Below are positions 6,554 to 13,766 of a stretch of DNA of 14,938 bases, in pieces. Source of the DNA: Omnitrophica bacterium RIFCSPLOWO2_01_FULL_45_10b (GTDB lineage Bacteria > Omnitrophota > Omnitrophia > Omnitrophales > Danuiimicrobiaceae); the NCBI GenBank assembly GCA_001804205.1, contig MHFM01000059.1:5792-20729 (forward strand), in the 5' to 3' direction. Under the pieces are notes generated by a model, which was not told where the DNA came from, searched no databases, and worked only from the letters and a program-made list of their open reading frames with translations. Made by a program: the position numbers and the translations under genes. Every line of letters begins with the position of its first letter. Position 1 is the first letter of the stretch.

Positions 6554-7539
6554 GTTTCTGGAAAAATAAAAAAGTGCTGGTAACAGGAGGTGCGGGGTTT
6601 ATCGGTTCCTATCTTTCCGAATTTTTGGTTGGGGAAGGCGCGAAATTAACCATTGTGGACAGCCTTGTTCGAGGAGATAAATCCAGAATAAAAGCGATTC
6701 TCACCCGCCTTGATCTTAAGGCGGTGGATCTTTTTGATTATGAAAACTGCGTCAAGGTTTGCAAGGGACAAGAAGTAGTGTTGAACCTTGCTGCCAAGGT
6801 AACCGGCATTGAATACAACCGCTTTAACATGGCGGATATGTTTGAAACGAATATGAAACTTCAAACAAATGTTTTGCACGCAGCTTCCGAATGCGGCGTA
6901 AAACGTTTCCTTCAAGTGAGCACGGCCTGTATTTATCCGCATGATGCGAAAGTGCCCACGCCTGAATCAGAAGGTGAACGAGGCTCGCCCGAGCCTACGA
7001 ATGAAGGTTATGGTTTCGCAAAGTTAATGGGGGAAAAACTCGCCAAATATTACACGAAAGAAAAAGGAATCGAAGTTGTCATCGGACGGCCTTTTAACGC
7101 TTACGGCCCAAGGGATCATTTTGATGAGGCTACGTCGCATGTGATTCCCGCGATTATGAAAAGAATATTAGATGGTGATAATCCCGTTGTGATTTGGGGA
7201 TCGGGGAATCAGTCGCGTGTTTTTGTCCATGCCAAGGATATTGCAAGAGGCATGATGCTCATTACAGAAAAAGCGCCTCCGGCACAACCGATTAACATTG
7301 GTCATGATAACGAAATTACCATTAAAGAACTTTTTCAGGTAATTTGCAAGGTGGTCGGAAAATTTCCTAAGCCTCAATATGATACTTCAAAACCCGATGG
7401 CTATCCGCGCCGTGCCGCAGACGTTACGCTCTTAAGGCGCTATACGGGTTTTGTTCCTTCCATTTCACTTGAAGATGGAATTCGGGAAATGTACGAATCC
7501 TTTGTTGTCGCTCCAAGGCCGTCATTGCGAGGAGCGTAG
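6550..7539 (+). CDS. fcl: GDP-L-fucose synthase-like NDP-sugar epimerase/reductase
   Basis: An extended short-chain dehydrogenase of 329 residues that likely epimerises and reduces GDP-4-keto-6-deoxymannose, the Gmd product, to GDP-L-fucose. GGAGFIG (13-19) binds the cofactor. Compared with E. coli Fcl (WcaG) from memory, the catalytic residues are kept: Cys127 in STACIYP, Tyr154 and Lys158 in YGFAK, and His197 in SHVIPA. The EPTNEGY and SKPDGYPRR stretches also match that family. Coupling to gmd by a four-base overlap supports the role. A related epimerase making another GDP-deoxyhexose is possible. The last six or seven residues (RPSLRGA) and the stop codon come from an inverted repeat that starts at 7519, so the native end has been altered. 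Confidence 0.78.
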   Translation: MSFWKNKKVLVTGGAGFIGSYLSEFLVGEGAKLTIVDSLVRGDKSRIKAILTRLDLKAVDLFDYENCVKVCKGQEVVLNLAAKVTGIEYNRFNMADMFETNMKLQTNVLHAASECGVKRFLQVSTACIYPHDAKVPTPESEGERGSPEPTNEGYGFAKLMGEKLAKYYTKEKGIEVVIGRPFNAYGPRDHFDEATSHVIPAIMKRILDGDNPVVIWGSGNQSRVFVHAKDIARGMMLITEKAPPAQPINIGHDNEITIKELFQVICKVVGKFPKPQYDTSKPDGYPRRAADVTLLRRYTGFVPSISLEDGIREMYESFVVAPRPSLRGA

Positions 7540-7604
7540 CGACGAAGCAATCTAAAGTCTGAGATTGCTTCGGCTTCACTCAGCGCGCTGCCTCGCAATG
7601 ACGG
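7519..7604. repeat. Inverted repeat, GTCATTGCGAGG type, overlapping the fcl end
   Basis: Perfect 14-base ends: CCGTCATTGCGAGG (7519-7532) and CCTCGCAATGACGG (7591-7604). Inside, GAAGCAATCT (7544-7553) pairs with AGATTGCTTC (7562-7571, allowing one offset). The element provides the stop codon TAG of the upstream gene. A second member lies at 10094. Confidence 0.9.
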
Positions 7605-7620
7605 GTGAACCTGACGCAAA

Positions 7621-7654
7621 AAAAGGGACAGGCAAGTCTTGCCTGTCCCTTTTT
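7621..7654 (+). terminator. Rho-independent terminator after the nucleotide-sugar genes
   Basis: GGGACAGGCAA (7625-7635) and TTGCCTGTCCC (7639-7649) form a perfect 11-base stem around a three-base loop. A's precede the stem and TTTTTGTTTT follows. It should end transcription of the galE-gmd-fcl block, and the A/T flanks mean it could also act on the other strand. It separates this block from the wecG-led block. Confidence 0.9.
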
Positions 7655-7894
7655 GTTTTGGCTTACTAAAACCTCGTAGAAACACACTCTTCTCCTTATT
7701 CCATTCTTCCAGAATCGTCCCTGCCAGCTTGCCTGTGTTTAATCTGTGTGGCACACTTTATTTGAGTTAAAAAGTGAACATATTTTTACACCGAAAATAG
7801 GTAAACGATGTTTGAATCCCCTTATTTTCCACAACGCATCGAAGTGTGCAAAAACGCAGTGAACCCGTCTTATTTCAAGCCGTAAAGCCAAAAT
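7655..7894. other. Unexplained leader before the wecG-like gene
   Basis: About 240 bases with no credible gene on either strand. A promoter for the second block is expected here, but I found no convincing pair; TTGAGT (near 7764) with TTTACA 17 bases on is weak. GTGTGGCACAC (near 7746-7756) is a near-perfect dyad that might be an operator. No riboswitch or JUMPstart-like motif was recognised. Confidence 0.4.
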
Positions 7895-8671
7895 ATGTTT
7901 CCGCAAAAGGTCAATATTTTAGGAGTAGGGGTGAGCGCGATTAATATGAAAACAACTCTAGACATCGTTGACAAATGGATCAAAGCCAAAACGCCTCATT
8001 ATGTTTGCATTACCAATGTGCATGTTGTGATGGAAAGCCAAAGAGATGAGCAATTACGCCGGATTTTGAATACTGCCGGGCTCGTTACACCTGATGGCAT
8101 GCCTTTGGTATGGGTCAGCCATTTCAACGGACTCAAGAATACGAGACGGGTTTACGGTCCGGATTTGATGCTCGCTTTATGTGAGCATTCTCAAACAAAA
8201 GGTTACAAGCACTTTTTCTACGGCGGGGCGGATGGCGTACCAACAAAACTTGAGGATAATCTAAAAAGGCGTTTTCCCAGCTTGATTGTAGCAGGCGTTT
8301 ATTCACCTCCGTTCCGGCCGCTTACCGAGCATGAAGACAGACAGATTATAGAAATGATTAATCAAAGCAAAGCCGATATCGTATGGGTTGGAATTGGCGC
8401 TCCCAAGCAGGAACGTTGGATGGCTGAACATGTCGGACAATTAAAAGCTTCCGTCTTGATTGGCGTGGGAGCCGCGTTTGATTTCCACGCTGGCTTAAAA
8501 AAACAAGCACCACGATGGATACAAAAAAGCGGCCTGGAGTGGCTTTTTCGTTTGGCGAGTGAGCCTCGTCGCCTGTGGCGCCGTTATTTGATTAATAATC
8601 CGTTGTTTGTGTGGCTTATTTTGCTGCAAATGCTGGGGCTCAAACGATACGATTTGGAGCAAAATCCATGA
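7895..8671 (+). CDS. WecG/TagA/CpsF-family (GT26) glycosyltransferase
   Basis: A 258-residue cytoplasmic, membrane-associated glycosyltransferase that usually adds the second sugar (an N-acetylmannosamine type) to a lipid-linked primer. Family features are ILGVGVSAIN at the start and TNVHVVMESQRDEQL (40-54). These are followed by LVTPDGMPLVW (63-73) with the conserved Asp67, and ADIVWVGIGAPKQERWM, which carries the G-x-P-K-Q-E motif. The tail is basic and aromatic (RLWRRYLI…FVWLILLQML), as expected for membrane attachment. ATG 7895 is kept despite having no clear ribosome site, because the first conserved strand follows directly. It overlaps the next gene by four bases (ATGA), consistent with paired action with the initiating transferase. 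The sugar donor cannot be told. Confidence 0.9.
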   Translation: MFPQKVNILGVGVSAINMKTTLDIVDKWIKAKTPHYVCITNVHVVMESQRDEQLRRILNTAGLVTPDGMPLVWVSHFNGLKNTRRVYGPDLMLALCEHSQTKGYKHFFYGGADGVPTKLEDNLKRRFPSLIVAGVYSPPFRPLTEHEDRQIIEMINQSKADIVWVGIGAPKQERWMAEHVGQLKASVLIGVGAAFDFHAGLKKQAPRWIQKSGLEWLFRLASEPRRLWRRYLINNPLFVWLILLQMLGLKRYDLEQNP

Positions 8672-10086
8672 ATCATGCGATGGCAGCCGCAGCCAGGCTC
8701 ATTAATTGGATTTCCGATTTTCTGATCCTGCTCCTTAGTTTTACCCTGAGTTATTTTACGTTTTGGTTTTTCGGAAATTCTTTGCCCGATCAATTTGATA
8801 CCCATTCACTTTCCATTATCTTTTTTGTTTTCTATATCGCAAATTATTTTTCACTTTCGTTTAGTGGAGCATACCCCACGACCAGGCTTCGCTCGTATGG
8901 CGATATGGCTGCGATTTATTTGAAAAGCGTCTTTATGGCTTTTATCGCAGTCGCGGTGATTGCTTATTTTGTATACCCTTCGACGTCAAGCCGTTCACTC
9001 CTTCTCTCATCTTCTATTTACGCTTTTCTCTTATTGTTGTGCAAAGAATTGGGAATGAGATGGCTGTTGGGTTATCTCAGAGGACGCGGTTTCAATATTA
9101 GAAATGCTGTTTTGGTCGGCCAAAATGAGCGATTGATTAAAGAAACAGTCAGGGAAATTGAAAATAATCATTTGATTGGGCTTAAAGTGGTCGGAATAGT
9201 CAGCATCAATGGTGAAGATCAAAAACAGCCGCATCATCTCCCGAATTTAGGACGGATTGAGGACCTCATCAAAATTGTTGAGGAAAATATTGTGGATAAC
9301 GTTATTTTTCTTGCCCATGGACCGGATAAAAATGCGATTGAGAAAGCGCTTTGGCAATGTGAGGAAAGGGGGCTTGAAGTATGGCTCAGGCTTGATTTGC
9401 TGGATCGCCCGATTTTCAAGGCCGCGGTCACTCATCTTCGCAGCATTCCATTTCTTCAATTTCAGTCAGGGCCTCAGAATACCGGTGCCTTGATGATGAA
9501 ATATGCTTTAGACCGAATTTTGAGTTTCGCACTTCTTATTATATTTTCCCCTCTTTTTGTTATCATTTCGATCGTAATTAAGATTACTTCACAAGGCCCT
9601 ATTATTTTTAAACAATATCGTGGCGGATTGAATGGGCGGAAATTCCTTTTCTTTAAATTTCGTACAATGATTACAGATGCCGAGCAGAGGAGAGAATCAC
9701 TTAAGAGCCAGAATGAGATGCAAGGCCCTGTTTTTAAAATCAAAGATGATCCGCGGGTTACTCCGATGGGTCGGTTTTTAAGGAAGACCAGCCTTGATGA
9801 ACTTCCACAACTTTGGAACGTTTTAAAAGGCGATATGAGTTTGGTCGGGCCCAGGCCCTTGCCTCTTTATGAAGTCAAGGAATTTAAGGGTTGGCAGAGA
9901 AGGCGGCTCAGCATGAAGCCCGGAATTACGTGTATTTGGCAAACTTCGGGAAGAAATAATGTTACTAAGTTTGACGATTGGGCATCGATGGACCTCCAAT
10001 ATATTGACAATTGGAGTTTATGGCTGGATTTAAAAATTTTATTTCAAACCATCCCCGCTGTATTAATCAGCAAAGGGGCAAGATGA
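8668..10086 (+). CDS. Polyprenyl-phosphate sugar-1-phosphate transferase (WbaP/WcaJ-like)
   Basis: Probably initiates the repeat unit by moving a hexose-1-phosphate from a UDP-sugar to undecaprenyl phosphate in the inner membrane. I place the start at ATG 8668 (472 residues), with TGGAG at 8655-8659; an upstream GTG at 8611 would lie within wecG. The order is four or five N-terminal membrane segments (about 10-130), then a Rossmann-like CoA_binding_3 region (about 145-260) containing AVLVGQNE. The bacterial sugar transferase domain comes last, with a hydrophobic hairpin (about 279-310), FKFRTM (329-334), TSLDELPQLWNVLKGDMSLVGPRP (374-397) and PGITCIWQTSGRN. All expected catalytic-domain motifs are present. 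The length fits the EPS polyprenyl glycosylphosphotransferase family. Glucose or galactose is the usual substrate; not determinable here. Confidence 0.93.
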   Translation: MNHAMAAAARLINWISDFLILLLSFTLSYFTFWFFGNSLPDQFDTHSLSIIFFVFYIANYFSLSFSGAYPTTRLRSYGDMAAIYLKSVFMAFIAVAVIAYFVYPSTSSRSLLLSSSIYAFLLLLCKELGMRWLLGYLRGRGFNIRNAVLVGQNERLIKETVREIENNHLIGLKVVGIVSINGEDQKQPHHLPNLGRIEDLIKIVEENIVDNVIFLAHGPDKNAIEKALWQCEERGLEVWLRLDLLDRPIFKAAVTHLRSIPFLQFQSGPQNTGALMMKYALDRILSFALLIIFSPLFVIISIVIKITSQGPIIFKQYRGGLNGRKFLFFKFRTMITDAEQRRESLKSQNEMQGPVFKIKDDPRVTPMGRFLRKTSLDELPQLWNVLKGDMSLVGPRPLPLYEVKEFKGWQRRRLSMKPGITCIWQTSGRNNVTKFDDWASMDLQYIDNWSLWLDLKILFQTIPAVLISKGAR

Positions 10087-10093
10087 ATCGTAG

Positions 10094-10199
10094 TGTCATT
10101 GCGAGCCCCGAAGGGGCGTGGCAATCTCCGAGATTGCTTCGTCGGCTTCGCCTTCCTCGCAATGACGGGCAAGGGATTCCGTTTTGTTCGCAATGACGG
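10094..10199. repeat. Inverted repeat, GTCATTGCGAG type, with extra half-copy
   Basis: TGTCATTGCGAG (10094-10105) and CTCGCAATGACG (10156-10167) are the ends. Inside are the hairpin CCCCGAAGGGG (about 10106-10116) and GCAATCT / AGATTGC (10121 and 10131). A further right-end copy, TTCGCAATGACGG (10187-10199), follows, suggesting a second insertion or a partial duplication. It starts 7 bases after the upstream stop codon and lies between two genes of the same block. Confidence 0.88.
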
Positions 10200-10217
10200 T
10201 ATGAAAAGGAGACCAAA

Positions 10218-11018
10218 ATGATAGCGTTTTTGTTAGCACCCGTAATGTCATTTTTTAGTACGCGTTTGTACCGGCAGGTCCTTCAATCCGGCATTGGACG
10301 CGGTTTTGCTTACTTGTTTTATCTTACAATTCTCTTTTCACTGCTGACCGTTTTTTTGTGCCAGCTTCTTCTCCAGCCGCTTGCCAGCAATTTTATGGAT
10401 TGGCTGATTCAAGTGACGCCGGAAATGACGCTTACCCAAACCGGCCTTAATGTTCCAGTAAAGCAGCCTTATTTTGTGGATCATCCGGCCCTGGGGCCGC
10501 TTTACCTTATCGATACAACGAAGAACTTAGACGAACTCATGGCCGAGAAAGGCCGCGCTTTTGTCTTGATTGGAAAAGAACATCTTATCGTTCGAAGCGG
10601 CAGAAGGGGTGAGGTACGCGTGTTTAATTTACGCGACGCGATGACGCAAGCACGCACGGCAGGGCAACCGATTCGAATTACAAAAAACTTAATGCTCCAA
10701 TTGAACCAACGCTTTCAGGCCCTGCTTGTTCCCGTTGTTTTGGTTTTTCTTGCTCCACTTTTTTTTGTTTGGAAATTGCTGATCGCTCTTTTCTATTCGC
10801 TGATCGCATTGCTCCTGAACCGCTTCCGGAAGGAAAAGTTTCGTTACGGTTCTTTATTTACTTTGGCCTGCTTCGCAATTTCCCCGGTCACTATTTTTCA
10901 AGCAGCCAACGTTTCAATTCCTGAGATTTCATTTGATTTGAATTTTTATTTTTCGTTTGCATTAACCGTTCTGTACTTAGTGTATGGAATGTTTGTCGCA
11001 TCGAGGAATGTAAAATGA
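10218..11018 (+). CDS. DUF1189-family membrane protein
   Basis: A 266-residue inner-membrane protein recognised as DUF1189-like from its start (MIAFLLAPVMSFFSTRLYRQ) and layout. It has one long N-terminal membrane segment (about 29-56) and a soluble, probably extracytoplasmic region (about 57-165) that contains PYFVDHPALGPLYLIDT. Three or four membrane segments follow (about 168-202, 211-232, 242-263). No enzyme motif is visible, and the family has no established function that I know of. The start is supported by AAAGGAGA (10204-10211). Its stop overlaps the start of the Wza-like gene by four bases, so it is probably translated with the export machinery. That invites the idea of an accessory role in polysaccharide assembly or export, which is inference from position only. 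Confidence 0.8.
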   Translation: MIAFLLAPVMSFFSTRLYRQVLQSGIGRGFAYLFYLTILFSLLTVFLCQLLLQPLASNFMDWLIQVTPEMTLTQTGLNVPVKQPYFVDHPALGPLYLIDTTKNLDELMAEKGRAFVLIGKEHLIVRSGRRGEVRVFNLRDAMTQARTAGQPIRITKNLMLQLNQRFQALLVPVVLVFLAPLFFVWKLLIALFYSLIALLLNRFRKEKFRYGSLFTLACFAISPVTIFQAANVSIPEISFDLNFYFSFALTVLYLVYGMFVASRNVK

Positions 11019-11944
11019 GAAGAATGCTCTTTTCATTTTTTTTCATTTATCTTTTGGTACCGTCTGTAGCCTTTTCTGCAATTTCTTCAAGGCAAGACGA
11101 ATTGGATACTTATGGGACAAGAGATTATTATGGCAAGACAGGCGGTACCCGCGCCGCTTTTTATGCCTCGGAAGCGTCCAAAACAAGCAGTCTCCCTCTT
11201 GAGATCGGCGACAAACTTTATATTGAGGTATATCGTGAGCCTGAGTTGTCAGGGTTCTATTCCATCGATATGAAGGGTAACTTCAACTATCCTTTGGTGG
11301 GTCAAATTCGTGCGGCAGGACTGACCCAAGATGAATTCAGAAAGAGCCTCATCGATGCTTTATCTAAGGACTTTTTGGTCAATCCGCAGATAAAAATAGA
11401 GTTCCAAGAAAGCCGTGCAATGACGACAGCAGTTTTAGGGCAGGTGAGTAAGCCCGGCAACTATGTTCTCTCTGACAATATGACTTTGCTCCGTATGATT
11501 TCGGAAGCGGGAGGGTTTACGCCGGAGGCTTCCGAAGAAAGCATTCAAGTGATCCGCACCGATCAAAATGGATCAAAGGGATTTATTTTAGCGAATGCAC
11601 TTGAAATTGTTAGTGGTAAGGCGCCAGATATCGAAATCAAACCCGGCGACGTCGTCTTTGTGGAAAAGAAAGACAGTTTAGTAGGTGCCGTGTCTATTTT
11701 AGGCCAGGTGAAAAAACCGGGAAACTACGATTTTGTTCCTGATTTGACCGTTGTAAAGCTTCTTTCAGAAGCGCAAGGTTTTACGGAGATGGCCAATCCG
11801 AAGAGCGTTAAAATTTCACGGCTTATGGATAATGGAAAACGTGAGAATTTCAAAATCAATTTTAGGGATGTCATGAAAGGCGACTCTGAAGATATCAAAC
11901 TCGAGCCGGGAGATGTCGTGTTTGTTCCCGAAACGGTTTTTTAG
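11015..11944 (+). CDS. Wza-like polysaccharide export protein with two SLBB domains
   Basis: A 309-residue outer-membrane or periplasmic export protein. A signal peptide (MRRMLFSFFFIYLLVPSVAFSA, cut likely after residue 22) leads to a Poly_export domain (about 57-128, LEIGDKLYIEVYREPEL). Two SLBB domains follow: VLGQVSKPGNYVLSDNMTLL (from about 137) and ILGQVKKPGNYDFVPDLTVV (from about 227). Such proteins form the ring or channel that carries polysaccharide across the outer membrane, docking with the Wzc-type partner encoded next. Unlike E. coli Wza it has no lipobox cysteine after the signal sequence, and it ends just after the second SLBB without an obvious C-terminal amphipathic helix. It may therefore be a periplasmic adaptor needing a separate outer-membrane part. 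GAGG at 11003-11006 is the ribosome site. Confidence 0.9.
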   Translation: MRRMLFSFFFIYLLVPSVAFSAISSRQDELDTYGTRDYYGKTGGTRAAFYASEASKTSSLPLEIGDKLYIEVYREPELSGFYSIDMKGNFNYPLVGQIRAAGLTQDEFRKSLIDALSKDFLVNPQIKIEFQESRAMTTAVLGQVSKPGNYVLSDNMTLLRMISEAGGFTPEASEESIQVIRTDQNGSKGFILANALEIVSGKAPDIEIKPGDVVFVEKKDSLVGAVSILGQVKKPGNYDFVPDLTVVKLLSEAQGFTEMANPKSVKISRLMDNGKRENFKINFRDVMKGDSEDIKLEPGDVVFVPETVF

Positions 11945-11952
11945 GTGAAGCT

Positions 11953-13665
11953 ATGGCCCAGCATATCGATAGGAATATGAATAAAAGTGGTTTGAATTTT
12001 GGCGCTGATAACACAGCTGATTTTTCTGCTTTTTGGCAGACTGCGAAGAACCGGCGGCATGTCGTCTTCATTACAACAATTTTATTTCTCCTAATTTCCA
12101 CCGTCATTTTTTTTATTTTACCCGATGTGTATACAGCAGAAGTTCAAATCCTTGTGCAAAAACCAGGCCGCCAAGATATGGTTTATCAACAGACGGTGAC
12201 GCCTAATTTTACCGGAGAGGAAGATTATTACGGAACTCAAATTGCAATTCTAAAAGGTAAGAAAATCACTGATAAAATCGAATCAGAGTTCGGCTTAAAG
12301 GAGAAAAGCTACAAAGTAATCGCCAGTCGTATACGGGCATCACGGATTATTTCTCTTAGGATTGATTACAAAGAACCGGCGCTTGCGGCAAAAATAGTAA
12401 ATCGAATGGCCGAGTATTATTCCCAAGATAAAAAAGAAGAAGATTTATTTTTTGCGCAGCAGTTGCTTCAATGGATACCGGAGAGTTCTGTAACGATTGA
12501 AAATGGAAAGGGTGTAAAAAGTTCTGCCCAAGAAGACGAAGCTGTAGATTTCTTGGCCAATGTCGGCAAAGATCCGGTGATACAAAATCTGAAAAGCCAA
12601 AAAACGGAAACAGAAGCCAAATTAAAAGAGCTCTCCCAGCGATATAAGGCGAAACATCCAGAGATTAAAGGACTTCAAGGGAAACTCGATTATTTAAACT
12701 CACAAATCGACAAACAGAGAAGGCTTGCCATTGTAAATCTAAAATCAAATCTTTCCGGAGAGCTGCACATTACCAATGTACGCGTTTTATCACCTGCGGT
12801 TCCGCCTGAGAAGCCGTCTGGGCCTCCGAGATTGATCGGCATTTTGTTAAGCACCTTAGCAGGGCTGATTATCGGTACTTATCTCGCCATGTTTTTTGAA
12901 TATTCCAATCAAAAAATCCGTAACGGAGAAGATCTTAACGGCACGATTAATATCCCTTTTATGGGCTTTATTCCGCTGGCCAAAGAAGTGAAAAACCGAT
13001 TCAAGGAAGGCGGAATCTTTGGAAATAAAAACGGGTCGCTTACTGATGTGTTGAAAACAAACTTAAAATTGGCCGATGCGGTAGCCAATGTTCGCACCAA
13101 TGTTTTAATTTCAATTCCTTATGAAAAGTCAAAACGCATTATGCTCACGAGCGCCGGGCATGATGAAGGCAAAACCGTCGTATCAGCTCTTCTTGCTTTA
13201 TCGTTAGCGAATTTAGGCCGGAAAATCGTTCTCATTGATATGGATTTAAGGCACCCTGCTTTGCACAAGCTCTTTGGGGTATCCAACGAGAAGGGCTTGA
13301 CTGATTATTTAATCGGGCAGGCAAGTGAAAGTGAAATGATTAAATCAATCCCAGGCAGTACCTTGAAGTTGATCAACGGCGGCACGCCAACGCCCAATCC
13401 TGCCGAACTTTTATCTTCCGACCGCCTCAAAGAGTTTTTGGATCGTCTGAGCGCAGAATATGACAGAATGATCGCCGACGTTCCGGCTGCAGATCTGTCC
13501 ATACCGGATGCTTTAATTATCGCGAAGTATATGCAGACAAGCATTTTGGTAGGGCGCGCAGGGGTCGTGAAGAAAAAACCGTTAAAAAGCGTGAAGGAAA
13601 AATTCGAGTTGATGGGCCGGCCGTTTATCGGAGCAGTGATTAACGGAGTGAACGGTTCTATCTAG
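11953..13665 (+). CDS. Wzc-like co-polymerase and ATPase (BY-kinase fold) without tyrosine tail
   Basis: A 570-residue inner-membrane protein that pairs with the Wza-like exporter to set chain length and control assembly. A short cytoplasmic start leads to a first membrane segment (about 37-57) and a Wzz-type periplasmic domain. A coiled coil (about 208-258) follows, then the proline-rich SPAVPPEKPSGPP, a second membrane segment (about 293-315) and a cytoplasmic ATPase domain. In the ATPase domain, Walker A is GHDEGKT (402-408), Walker A' is VLIDMDLRHP with Asp429 and Asp431, and Walker B is IADVP with Asp509. The fold and motifs match bacterial tyrosine kinases. The C-terminus stops at AVINGVNGSI without the tyrosine cluster those kinases phosphorylate, so kinase output by tail phosphorylation is doubtful. 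Nine bases separate it from the Wza-like gene, and AGGTGA precedes the ATG. Confidence 0.9.
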   Translation: MAQHIDRNMNKSGLNFGADNTADFSAFWQTAKNRRHVVFITTILFLLISTVIFFILPDVYTAEVQILVQKPGRQDMVYQQTVTPNFTGEEDYYGTQIAILKGKKITDKIESEFGLKEKSYKVIASRIRASRIISLRIDYKEPALAAKIVNRMAEYYSQDKKEEDLFFAQQLLQWIPESSVTIENGKGVKSSAQEDEAVDFLANVGKDPVIQNLKSQKTETEAKLKELSQRYKAKHPEIKGLQGKLDYLNSQIDKQRRLAIVNLKSNLSGELHITNVRVLSPAVPPEKPSGPPRLIGILLSTLAGLIIGTYLAMFFEYSNQKIRNGEDLNGTINIPFMGFIPLAKEVKNRFKEGGIFGNKNGSLTDVLKTNLKLADAVANVRTNVLISIPYEKSKRIMLTSAGHDEGKTVVSALLALSLANLGRKIVLIDMDLRHPALHKLFGVSNEKGLTDYLIGQASESEMIKSIPGSTLKLINGGTPTPNPAELLSSDRLKEFLDRLSAEYDRMIADVPAADLSIPDALIIAKYMQTSILVGRAGVVKKKPLKSVKEKFELMGRPFIGAVINGVNGSI

Positions 13666-13766
13666 TCAATAGCAAATTTTAAGTTTCCGCACATTCCCAC
13701 CGATACATTCTAACATCACAGGTTTTTAATCATTTTTCTATGGCCATTGTCTACCAAGGGGAAAAA

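Noticed and set aside
5564..7539. gmd and the next gene as generic dTDP-sugar (rhamnose) enzymes
   Set aside because: The RRSSSINTSRIDHLY and NHESPRRGETFVTRKITR stretches, and the Cys/Tyr/Lys/His set with SKPDGYPRR, fit GDP-sugar enzymes better than RmlB/RmlD.
7750..7767. TGGCAC…TTTGAG as a sigma-54 promoter
   Set aside because: The second half is two bases out of register and the expected GC at -12 is missing.
10011..10196. 61-residue frame ending …ASPEGAWQSPRLLRRLRLPRNDG
   Set aside because: It overlaps the end of the sugar transferase and continues into the GTCATTGCGAG repeat; such repeat-derived frames are a known source of false protein calls.
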